Shown here: positions 1 to 9,217 of the stretch, in pieces
How positions within the stretch are numbered: the stretch's first letter is position 1
Layout of the letters: every line of letters begins with the position of its first letter
Position numbers and translations under genes: made by a program
NCBI GenBank assembly: GCA_947503145.1
Contig: CANNCP010000015.1
Coordinates: forward strand, 1-45,994
Length of the DNA stretch: 45,994 bases
Direction of reading: 5' to 3'
Origin: an uncultured Roseovarius sp.
GTDB taxonomy: Bacteria; Pseudomonadota; Alphaproteobacteria; Rhodobacterales; Rhodobacteraceae
Notes under the pieces: model-generated
The model's database searches: none
The model's input: only the letters and a program-made list of their open reading frames with translations
Told to the model about the DNA's origin: nothing

Positions 1-1734
<1,734 letters not shown>

Positions 1735-1735
1735 A

Positions 1736-1960
1736 TCATTCCTCCGGTGGGGTTGCCCGCTGGGCGGCAATATCGGCTTTCGCTGCCTGACGCGCCAAAA
1801 GCCTGACAATCTCGGCAAGGCAAGGATGGGGATCTATGTGAGTCTGGGCAAGTGGTCGGTCGGCGGGGGCGCCAGCCGAGGTCGACATAGCATCGGGTAG
1901 GGGCGCCAATGCTGGCAGTCCCTCCCCATCGCGCGCATGTCTCTTCCGGTCCCGTGCCAT
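1736..1960 (-). CDS. Small hypothetical protein upstream of the recombinase
   Basis: A 74-residue charged, alanine-rich protein of unknown function. AGGAGA lies about nine bases before the ATG, and its TGA overlaps the ATG cluster of the recombinase (1731-1739). The two are therefore probably co-transcribed and translationally coupled. The C-terminal part (LAEIVRLLARQAAKADI) looks helical. Small partners of serine recombinases can act as directionality or accessory factors, but nothing here shows that. An overlapping reading frame (1731-2063) covers the same DNA; this frame is preferred for its ribosome binding site and coupling. Confidence 0.5.
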   Translation of the reverse strand: MARDRKRHARDGEGLPALAPLPDAMSTSAGAPADRPLAQTHIDPHPCLAEIVRLLARQAAKADIAAQRATPPEE

Positions 1961-2379
1961 TGGCCGAGGTCTCCTGCCCGTCCTGAAACGGGTTCAGGCG
2001 GGGTATGCTGATAACAATCTGGCCGAAAATCTGCTCGGCGGTCTGTTCATCAATATAAAGCAAGGGGACCTCATGGGGTGGCCAGATTGGCGGGAAATGC
2101 GGGGTGGGTGTCGGAATAGTGTGGATAGTCAGGTAGTTCGAAAATTATTTTCAAATACTTTGAAACGGAACCGATGCAAGGAAATAGTAAAGGACCAACA
2201 AAATCTCGAAAATCCGTATTTTTGACTCCTGCAAAAGAAGGAAAATGAATAATAATAACTTCCTTTACTTTCGAAAAACATGAAAAAACAATCCAACACT
2301 CAAAAAAGAAAAAAGAAAAAAGAAAAAAACAGAAAATAGACAACACAAACGATCAAAATGCTTGAAGACATACGATATC
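1961..2379. other. Gene-poor AT-rich region with an A6G tandem repeat
   Basis: About 420 bases without a convincing gene. From roughly 2110 to 2370 the DNA is strikingly AT-rich compared with its neighbours. At 2302-2329 there are three tandem copies of AAAAAAG followed by A7, giving a strong purine/pyrimidine strand bias. It lies upstream of the recombinase operon and downstream of the 2380-2736 gene, so a promoter, curved DNA or replication/excision function is possible but unproven. A 91-residue frame here is a low-complexity artefact. Confidence 0.5.
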
Positions 2380-2736
2380 TTACTGGGTGTTTACCTTGCG
2401 CGATCTTCCTGACCTTAAGGCCGCAAGAACCGCTTCACGGTCCGCGATGATCCGGGATTGGAGCCGGTTACATGCACCGGCCATCCGTTTCCCCGTCGCG
2501 CGGTCGAAGTCATGGATGCGCCGCCAGCCGAGGCCAGAGACCATGACCCAGCCTGTCGATTTGATGCCGACAACGGTGTTTTGAACGCCGTCAATCTCAA
2601 CGCGGGGATCGCCTGAAGGGGCGATGTGAACCATGTTGGTCGTGATGGTGGTCTCTGGCGTTTCGTCAACAGGTGGTGTGCTGAACATAAATTCAATAAG
2701 GGCATTCATCTGGGCCAATTGGTCTGCGTTTGTCAT
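2380..2736 (-). CDS. Hypothetical protein, 118 residues
   Basis: I do not recognise a family. The ATG at 2736 is chosen because GGAGAGGAGC precedes it closely; a longer frame starting at 2976 would run into the end of the neighbouring protease gene and is not needed. The protein starts with a short helical stretch (MTNADQLAQMNALIEFMF). It then has a probable beta-rich middle (VEIDGVQNTVVGIKSTGWVMV) and a basic C-terminus ending RSGRSRKVNTQ. It lies 88 bases downstream of the AAA+/M41 protease gene on the same strand, so it probably belongs to the same transcription unit. Confidence 0.65.
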   Translation of the reverse strand: MTNADQLAQMNALIEFMFSTPPVDETPETTITTNMVHIAPSGDPRVEIDGVQNTVVGIKSTGWVMVSGLGWRRIHDFDRATGKRMAGACNRLQSRIIADREAVLAALRSGRSRKVNTQ

Positions 2737-2824
2737 GATATTGCTCCTCTCCGGGTTTTGAAGGTGGGCATAAAAAGGTGACCTGTGCCGCTTTGGGCGC
2801 GGCGGCACAGGCTGGCCTTGGTCA

Positions 2825-4930
2825 TCACATTGGATTTTGATGATCCGTTTTGGCACAGGGCGGCACTGTCGGTGCATTGGTTTGCAGTGCGATACCGCGC
2901 AACAGGTGGTCCACATCCCGCGTTCGCAAGGACCTTTTCCCGACGAGCTCGCGGGCCAATGCTTCCAGTGTTTCACGATGCTGGGCCAACAGATCTTCGG
3001 CGCGCTGTTCGGCGCGGGTCAGACGTTGGCGCACCCGATCGCGAACGGCGGGCGTTTGCAAATGTACGATCTGGGGTTTTGCGTGCCAGACCAACCCTTC
3101 AACGCCGAGGCCCAAAGTGGTCTCGATTTCGATGGCAAGTTGCGTTGCCGTTGCCAGGTCGGATTGTGCAGGGCCACCCGCCCCAGCGGAGATTTCCCCC
3201 AGGATCAGGCGTTCGGCGGCACGACCGGCGAGGCCATAGGTGATTTCTGCTTCGATGTCCGACAGCAGGTTTTCATTCGTGACATTGCGGCGGTGGATCT
3301 GACCACCGCTATTTGTGACCGTAATGCTGTCGATCGCCCCCAGGCCAAGCGCTTTCCCAACAACTGCGTGCCCAGCCTCATGAACCGCCACCCGCCACAG
3401 GATCTTGTCATCTGCACCGGTGATGTCGATCCCCATCTGCTCGTGCAGCATCTCGATGGACAGCAGCGCCCGCTGATGACGCGCATCGGAGCGTGCGGCC
3501 CGGATGGCGGCGTCAATGTCTGCCGCACTGCGCCCGACGGCGAGATGGGACAGGATCTGCAACTCACCGTCCGCGATGTCTTCGCGCAGATGATGGCGTA
3601 GAATGCCAAGGATCGCGTCCGCATCGGGCAGCGGAACACGGACTTTGAGGTCCAGGCGACCCGCCCGAAGCAGAGCAGGGTCGATCCGTTCGGGATGATT
3701 GCAGGTGCCGATGACAATGACGCCTTCCTCGCGCGCGATCGAGTCCATTTCACCAAGAAAGCTGTTGATGACCTGCAGTCTGTAATTCATCGCATGCCGA
3801 TCGGTATCGCTGCGGGACCCCACTGCGTCGAACTCGTCGATGATCAGGGCAGCAGGGGCAAGGCGGCGCGCCTCGGCAAAGCTCGCTTTCATTGCCGCGA
3901 GCATATTGCCGAGATGGCCCTTTGCCTGCCAATCGGCGAAGCCGGCATTCACCACCGCGATGCCTGCACTGTTGCCGATCGCACGGGCGAGGAATGTTTT
4001 GCCGGTGCCGGGAGGACCGTAGAGCAAAAGAGAGCGGCTGATCTCATCCCAGCCCGCCTTGCCCTGTTTCCAGAGCAGCAGATCATCCACGATTCGCCGC
4101 GCGGCGACAATCGCCGGCGTTTCGCCGCTGAAATCCTGCAGTCGCGGCCCTGTCGCTTTGGCCTCCCGATCGATCATCGCGTCCAACCGCCCAAGGGCCA
4201 GCCGTGGCGTTGGGGCGCGCAATGCGGCGCAGACGTCCAGTGTGGACAACTCCGACAGATCGTCATCGTTAGGCAGGGCGTTCCGCAGTGCGGTCCTATC
4301 GGGAATCTGGTCCGCATGTTGGCCAACGCTCATGTAGAAGGTGACGATGTCGCGCGAGATTGGCGGCAATGGCAGAATGGGTGATGCAATCGCCAACGAA
4401 TGACGCGGCAGGGATACACCTCGCGCCTGCAAGATCAGCACCGGTTCAATTCTGTCGATATGATCCGCAATGGCGGTGCCAAAACGATCCTGAGCGGTTC
4501 TCGAAAGCCCGCCATCCGTCATGTCAGGGGAGACGACCTGCCAGCCCGCGTGAGGCAATGCGCGTTTCAACGTCTCTTTCACCAGGGCCAGATCCTCGAG
4601 TGGGATATCGCCGATAACCGTCAGGGCACCGCAATGTGTGCTTTTGACGTAGGTGTCTGACCCGCCGAACGCGGCGGCAAGGCGCACGGCCATCATGAGT
4701 TGCCGCGCCGGGACATAGCGCGAGGGTGCATCCAGGACGCTCCCGAATTGCGCGTTGTTTTCGTTGCCCCCAAACCGTGCGAAGAGCTCATCAAGCTCGG
4801 ATACCGGCTCCATCTTGTTCTTCGTGTTGTCGGAATACGGTGTTCTGAGGCCGTGATGGATGTGTAGGTTCTCGACGGCCACATTAGCGAAGTCGGCCCA
4901 CGCGGGTGCATGTGTCTTGAATTTGGGCAT
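2825..4930 (-). CDS. Soluble FtsH-like AAA+ ATPase / M41 metalloprotease
   Basis: A 701-residue predicted ATP-dependent zinc protease. Residues 1-290 form an unrecognised N-terminal part. The AAA+ module has Walker A GPPGTGKT at 305-312, Walker B LIIDEFD at 362-368, and an arginine-finger region (RIDPALLRAGRLDLKV) near 415-430. The M41 domain has HEAGH at 517-521 and a third metal ligand, probably D591 in GGPAQSDLATAT. Unlike cellular FtsH no membrane segments are evident, so it should be cytosolic. The start at 4930 has AGGGAGGG upstream; an in-frame ATG at 5050 would overlap the preceding gene and has poorer support. It follows the GIY-YIG gene by about 80 bases on the same strand. Substrate unknown. 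Confidence 0.9.
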   Translation of the reverse strand: MPKFKTHAPAWADFANVAVENLHIHHGLRTPYSDNTKNKMEPVSELDELFARFGGNENNAQFGSVLDAPSRYVPARQLMMAVRLAAAFGGSDTYVKSTHCGALTVIGDIPLEDLALVKETLKRALPHAGWQVVSPDMTDGGLSRTAQDRFGTAIADHIDRIEPVLILQARGVSLPRHSLAIASPILPLPPISRDIVTFYMSVGQHADQIPDRTALRNALPNDDDLSELSTLDVCAALRAPTPRLALGRLDAMIDREAKATGPRLQDFSGETPAIVAARRIVDDLLLWKQGKAGWDEISRSLLLYGPPGTGKTFLARAIGNSAGIAVVNAGFADWQAKGHLGNMLAAMKASFAEARRLAPAALIIDEFDAVGSRSDTDRHAMNYRLQVINSFLGEMDSIAREEGVIVIGTCNHPERIDPALLRAGRLDLKVRVPLPDADAILGILRHHLREDIADGELQILSHLAVGRSAADIDAAIRAARSDARHQRALLSIEMLHEQMGIDITGADDKILWRVAVHEAGHAVVGKALGLGAIDSITVTNSGGQIHRRNVTNENLLSDIEAEITYGLAGRAAERLILGEISAGAGGPAQSDLATATQLAIEIETTLGLGVEGLVWHAKPQIVHLQTPAVRDRVRQRLTRAEQRAEDLLAQHRETLEALARELVGKRSLRTRDVDHLLRGIALQTNAPTVPPCAKTDHQNPM

Positions 4931-5012
4931 GGCTGCGCCCTCCCTGTAAATGGGTGATGTAAGGGCACCGGGCTGGCAGTCCGGTGCGTGCAGTGGCGAT
5001 GGAGGCGGTGCT

Positions 5013-5960
5013 TTACGCGGCCGAACGTTCGATCTCCGCTTCGATCTCACCCAGGCGCGTGAGAACAGTCTGGGTCAGTGCAGCATCGTAGATTTCCGAG
5101 ACCACGCGGATTTGGTTGCGATAAACAGCGGGGGCGACCACATGCTCGGGGTGCGCCTGTTTCAGCTCTTTGTGCAAACGCTTCTCCAACCGGATGGCCT
5201 CCTGTCCGGTCGGCACTGCGACCGCGTGCAGGAGTTCGCAGGGCATCCGGGGGTCGCGTTTCAGCTGATGGTGCAGCCGGCTGGCCGGGTCGCGTGAGAA
5301 TCCCGCTTTTACAAGGTCGCGGCCATTTTCCAGTGTGAATGCCATTGCGTAGATAAAGCTGGCCGCCGCCGGCCAATCCTTGCCGCATCCGCCGCAGGAG
5401 ACGCGCCCCGTTTGCATGTTGGGGCGTGCGATCCGCTGGGTATGGCCACAGGCAGGGTGGCGATACATCCTGTAATTCGGTTTGCCTTCGGAATCCGGCC
5501 TGATCAGATCCCAGCCGCGTGCGCGCGCTTCGGCTGCCTCGACCGCCACATGGCAGGTTTCGCAGCGCAGACCCGTCGCCCCCCGCGCGACCCGCTTGAT
5601 CAACGCGAATTGCCGACGCGCAACGTGGCCGCAAGGCAGCTGATAGATACCGTAGTGACGATGCGTCGGGTCCCGGTGCAAAAGCTCCAAACCAGCGGTC
5701 TGGGCATCTGCCCGCCAAACGCTCTCGACGCAGTTAGCGCACAGGGGCTGGGCGCTCATCAATGTGAAGAGGCGGGTCTTGTTCATGTGGCCGCACTGGT
5801 GACACTGGAGTGCCAGATGCAGCCGATCGACAACGCGTGCGACAATGTTGAATCCCTTGTCCTGTGCGGCACGGATCCAGTCCGGCTTGATCGCGCCGGT
5901 GTGGATGGGCAGAGGGAAGTTATCGATGGTCATTGTATTTGGGGTGCTGGGCGTGTTCAT
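5013..5960 (-). CDS. Zinc-rib protein with C-terminal GIY-YIG nuclease domain
   Basis: A 315-residue protein. The N-terminal two thirds carries repeated cysteine pairs: CHQC (53-56), CANC (74-77), C110 with CETC (133-136), and C171 with CGGC (189-192). These suggest several zinc ribbons for DNA binding. Residues 202-265 resemble a GIY-YIG/T5orf172-type nuclease: FIYAMAF, then KAGFSRDPASRL, then a conserved glutamate in the EKRLHKEL helix. The start at 5960 has GGAGGA seven bases upstream. It lies in a minus-strand row with the protease gene. Catalysis is not certain because the domain match is from motif order only. A role in processing mobile-element DNA is inference. Confidence 0.75.
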   Translation of the reverse strand: MNTPSTPNTMTIDNFPLPIHTGAIKPDWIRAAQDKGFNIVARVVDRLHLALQCHQCGHMNKTRLFTLMSAQPLCANCVESVWRADAQTAGLELLHRDPTHRHYGIYQLPCGHVARRQFALIKRVARGATGLRCETCHVAVEAAEARARGWDLIRPDSEGKPNYRMYRHPACGHTQRIARPNMQTGRVSCGGCGKDWPAAASFIYAMAFTLENGRDLVKAGFSRDPASRLHHQLKRDPRMPCELLHAVAVPTGQEAIRLEKRLHKELKQAHPEHVVAPAVYRNQIRVVSEIYDAALTQTVLTRLGEIEAEIERSAA

Positions 5961-6092
5961 GAGGAAGTCCTCCGACAATTTGTAAATTGGTCAGCAACAT
6001 CGACAGGGCCGCCTGACCACGTCAGGAGGTTTCTGCGGAGATGTGCGTTGAGGGGCGTTGGTCCGGCCTGAAACGACCGGAGAAGAAAGCGA

Positions 6093-6608
6093 TCAGATTT
6101 GAATGGCGTGGATCGTCTCGCCTGCATCCGCTTCAACTTTCCAGTCATAGGTCAGCAGGGTAGCCATCGTGTCGATATGGCGCCGTGCGGTTCCCAGCAT
6201 GGCATTGCGATGACGCGTGGCATGGTCCTCGCCACGGCAGCAGAAGAGGCTCTCATATTGCGGCAAGAGCCCGTAGAGGCGCATAAATGCATCCGGGTTC
6301 TCGGAAATGATCATCGCGTCAATCAGCATCGCCATACGCTGGAGAGGCCTGTCATCGGCGCACGTCAGTTCCGTCGTTGAAATCGTGAAAAGATGGGTGG
6401 TAACCTCCGTAAAAACGCGCTCGGCGTCAGTCAGCCAGTCGCGGAAAGCGGTGTCCCAGATATCGGCATGCTCGATTTCCCGTTCCGCTTCGATATGGCG
6501 AGCGAGAGCAGGAAGCAGTGCGGCGAAAGCACTGGCAATAGGCGTCGGATATTTGGGATGGTCAGCTTCAAACGCCGCGAAGGGCGTGATAGTCATATAA
6601 TTAGCCAT
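6093..6608 (-). CDS. Hypothetical protein, 171 residues
   Basis: No family recognised. It is a mostly helical acidic protein (ASAFAALLPALARHIEAERE near the N-terminus) with a histidine-rich middle and a cysteine pair FCCRGEDHATRH. TAGGAGAT just upstream of the ATG supports the start. A perfect 10-bp palindrome, TACGATCGTA, abuts that ribosome binding site (6619-6628). It is the first gene of the leftward row that continues with the GIY-YIG and protease genes, 132 bases before the former. Confidence 0.7.
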   Translation of the reverse strand: MANYMTITPFAAFEADHPKYPTPIASAFAALLPALARHIEAEREIEHADIWDTAFRDWLTDAERVFTEVTTHLFTISTTELTCADDRPLQRMAMLIDAMIISENPDAFMRLYGLLPQYESLFCCRGEDHATRHRNAMLGTARRHIDTMATLLTYDWKVEADAGETIHAIQI

Positions 6609-6618
6609 GATGATCTCC

Positions 6619-6628
6619 TACGATCGTA
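6619..6628. promoter_or_regulatory. Palindrome TACGATCGTA, possible operator
   Basis: A perfect 10-bp palindrome next to the ribosome binding site of the leftward 171-residue gene. It lies in the divergent gap with the ribbon-helix-helix gene. A second 6-bp inverted repeat with a 2-nt centre (TGATGT CA ACATCA, about 6695-6708) lies on the other side of the gap. Either could be a binding site for the RHH protein; inference only. Confidence 0.35.
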
Positions 6629-6726
6629 TGGTTAGGATGGAGGCAAGGGTCCTACCCCTTGCTTTCGTCCGACCAATGTGGCATTAAAGCATTATGATGT
6701 CAACATCAAAATTCAAAAAGGTTAAA

Positions 6727-6897
6727 ATGGCACCTCCTAAAAAGGATACTGAAGCACTGACGCTTCGACTCTCACGCGAAATGATTGAAGCAATCGATGA
6801 CCGACGGCGTCTTGAATCCGACCTTCCAACGCGCCCGGAAATGATCCGGCGCGCGCTTCATGAATGGCTGATGACAACAGACCCGCCAAAATGCTAA
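6727..6897 (+). CDS. Ribbon-helix-helix (CopG/Arc-type) DNA-binding protein
   Basis: A 56-residue protein with a basic N-terminus (MAPPKKD), a beta strand (ALTLRLS), and two helices (EMIEAIDDRRRL and TRPEMIRRALHEWLM), the order of a ribbon-helix-helix repressor. It should bind DNA as a dimer. An upstream in-frame ATG at 6694 would add eleven lysine-rich residues; the 6727 start has a modest AAGG before it. It is divergent from the 6093-6608 gene and convergent with the relaxase gene, so it may regulate the leftward operon or itself. Confidence 0.75.
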   Translation: MAPPKKDTEALTLRLSREMIEAIDDRRRLESDLPTRPEMIRRALHEWLMTTDPPKC

Positions 6898-6949
6898 AGG
6901 TCGACGGTTGCGCATCAACGCTGCCAGCGCCAAGCGCGGGGTATGCTTC

Positions 6950-8833
6950 CTATAAGTCTGTTCGCCCCAGATCATCTTCGTCTTCTTTGTAACGCGCCCG
7001 CAGATCATCAAGGCCATCATTGGAACCGATTCCCATGTGTTGGCGGATTTCGTCCAAAGCCTTGATGTCATGCGCGATCGCGGATCTCTCGCGTGCGAGA
7101 ATGGTGTCGACGGTTGTGCGGATAAGATGAGCAACCCTGGTTAGCAACGGCATGACCGGCTTTATGCGCAAATGAATAGCCTGCCGATCCTTATTTTCGG
7201 CGGGAGCCGCTTTTGCGAAAGCCAACCCTTCGGTTTTCTTCTTCGACGGCGGTCTGTATCTGATCACGTCTTGAGCCAGGTATTCGAGACCCCGATCAAA
7301 GGCATCCGCGCAAGTTCGCATCGCCGCTGCTTGCGTCTCTGCTTCTTGCGCGTCGGCTTTAGCCTTACGCTTGGCCTCTTCCGCTTCGACCGCCTCGGCC
7401 CGTGCGAGATCGCGGTTCTTTAGTGCTGCCGTTTGGGAAACTTTCGCGGCGTCAGCAGAAAGAAGGGCAGCGTCACGCTTGGTCTCGGCCTGCGCAAGTG
7501 CGCCCAAGACGACATTTCGATCATTCCTGGCCTGTGCGAGTATTTCACTTTCGACCGTAGCCTTCGCCGCAAGTTCGCTTGCACATGTTCGCGCACGCAG
7601 TTCCTGAGCCAGCGCTATGGCCTCGGCTTGCCGTGCAACCTCTGCGGCCTGCTCATCCATTGCGCGTTTCGCCTCGGCAGCCTTGACTAGCCGTTCAGCT
7701 TCGGCCTTTCGTGCCCTAGCTTCCTTGATGGCGCGTTTGCGGGACTTGCGAACGGTCTTGGTCGCCGTCTCACGAGCGTCATCAATGATCAGCTTGGTTG
7801 TCTCGGATGCCGCGTCCCGAGCTGCCTCGGATTTTCTGCACGCGGCCTTGGTGGACATCAGCTTCTCTGTGGCCCCCGCAAGCTCAGCCTGAACACTGAC
7901 CAGCTTTGCTTCTGCCTTGCGGGATTTGCGCCTGGCGGCCCGCTCCGACCGAGAAGCGCGTTTGCGGGTTTTCTTCATCGCAGTCGTGCAGTCCTCGACC
8001 GTTCCCTCCACGACGATCGCGGCATCGGCACGACCCTTGCACCGCTCTGTCTCACGATATTCCGACGGCGGGATATGATGCCGTTTCTCGGGGGTAGGTA
8101 GACCCGCCTCTTTCGCTTCTCGCCTTGCCTCTGCCCGACGTTCGCCGCGTGCAATACCAATCTCCTCGAAATGCTCCCCCGCCAGATCCTGAGCAAACTC
8201 ATAGCTTTTCAGAATCGGATTTGCCGCCGCACGTAACTGGATCTGTTCACCGCGATTTCCGGTTTTCTTGATGTCCCATGTGGCCGTGACAAAGTGGATA
8301 TGGAATGATTCTTCGTCGCTGTGCGAAGCGGCGTAGAGCAGTTGGCCGCCCGGGAAATGCGTGCGCAGGAAGGCCATGGCATAATCGCGGAACACCATGA
8401 CCTTGTTCTGATCCCACGCGTCCACGCCAGAGCCACCAAACCATGCCTTGTTGACCGTGAGGAGACCCTCCCGAAGCGGCGCATCCGTATTGGCATGCCA
8501 TGGTGATTTGGGCCCCTGTGCCTGCCGTCTCCTGGCTTCACCGGCCCGCCCCTTCGCCTTCAGTGCGCGCACCTCGTTTTTCAGATTGCGCTCTGCCATA
8601 CGCTTAATCCGGCGTTTCAGTTTCGGGATCCAATCGTCGTCTCCATGTTCGATCCGGTTGAGGCTCTTCTTTGTCAAATCAATGTGGCTGAGGTCACCAC
8701 CTGACCGCCTGTCATGCATCTTGAACCTCGAGAGTTGCCTGGGTTTCAACCGTGCGAAACGCAGCACGACAGGCGGCATTTCGGCGGCTGTGTTTGCCGG
8801 AATGGCATTGTCAAAACTGGGATGAACGGACAT
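6950..8833 (-). CDS. MobV/Pre-type relaxase (plasmid mobilisation protein)
   Basis: About 627 residues. The N-terminal part matches the Mob/Pre relaxase pattern: LRFARLK near 24-30, a basic segment with SHIDLTKKSLNR (49-60), and the metal-binding motif HSDEESFHIH at 171-180 (H-x-D-E-xxx-H-x-H). The proline usual before the second histidine is replaced by phenylalanine. Residues 320-560 are an Ala/Arg/Glu-rich coiled coil. It would nick and covalently hold one strand at an origin of transfer for conjugal mobilisation. The start is uncertain: 8833 is the ATG nearest the conserved domain, and 8926 is the longest frame. No transfer apparatus is in the window, so the element would rely on another conjugative system. 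An 11-bp inverted repeat 165 bases upstream may be its oriT. Confidence 0.82.
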   Translation of the reverse strand: MSVHPSFDNAIPANTAAEMPPVVLRFARLKPRQLSRFKMHDRRSGGDLSHIDLTKKSLNRIEHGDDDWIPKLKRRIKRMAERNLKNEVRALKAKGRAGEARRRQAQGPKSPWHANTDAPLREGLLTVNKAWFGGSGVDAWDQNKVMVFRDYAMAFLRTHFPGGQLLYAASHSDEESFHIHFVTATWDIKKTGNRGEQIQLRAAANPILKSYEFAQDLAGEHFEEIGIARGERRAEARREAKEAGLPTPEKRHHIPPSEYRETERCKGRADAAIVVEGTVEDCTTAMKKTRKRASRSERAARRKSRKAEAKLVSVQAELAGATEKLMSTKAACRKSEAARDAASETTKLIIDDARETATKTVRKSRKRAIKEARARKAEAERLVKAAEAKRAMDEQAAEVARQAEAIALAQELRARTCASELAAKATVESEILAQARNDRNVVLGALAQAETKRDAALLSADAAKVSQTAALKNRDLARAEAVEAEEAKRKAKADAQEAETQAAAMRTCADAFDRGLEYLAQDVIRYRPPSKKKTEGLAFAKAAPAENKDRQAIHLRIKPVMPLLTRVAHLIRTTVDTILARERSAIAHDIKALDEIRQHMGIGSNDGLDDLRARYKEDEDDLGRTDL

Positions 8834-8997
8834 GGTGGCCTCATGGATCGGATATCGTTGTTTTCCGATTCTACGATGGAACCAAGAAAATCCCGCCGAC
8901 AAAATGCGAGGCGTGCCAGAGATCACTACTCACTAGCGAAGTTGCGGTCCCCACAACTTCCCCGCTCGCAATGGGGATACCCCCTTGACCCCTTCTC

Positions 8998-9031
8998 GTC
9001 TGCAATATGGGCTGAACCCGATATTGCAGAC
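8998..9031. other. Inverted repeat, candidate origin of transfer
   Basis: Perfect 11-bp arms, GTCTGCAATAT (8998-9008) and ATATTGCAGAC (9021-9031), with a 12-nt centre that itself has a GGG/CCC pair. A GGGGATACCCCC sequence lies close by at about 8973-8984. The site is in the 384-base gap between the relaxase and hsdM, upstream of the relaxase, where MobV elements normally keep oriT. It has no T run on either side, so it is less likely to be a simple terminator. The nick position cannot be read from sequence. Confidence 0.5.
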
Positions 9032-9217
9032 TGCGACCAGCGACCACGCTGGACCCGGTAGCGGGGCATGCCCCTTTTAAATCTCTGAGGTCTATCAAGC
9101 TCGGTCATTTGACATTGAACGGGGTGCGGACATACTGCGCTGCCTGTCACCCGACGCGATGATTGAACCCTTTCAATCCTGTGCGTAAGGTTGCGAAAAT
9201 AACCAAAGGCAGAGCAT

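Noticed and set aside
2071..2346. A 91-codon leftward frame rich in Phe and Ser
   Set aside because: Its start is encoded by the A6G tract; low complexity and no ribosome binding site.
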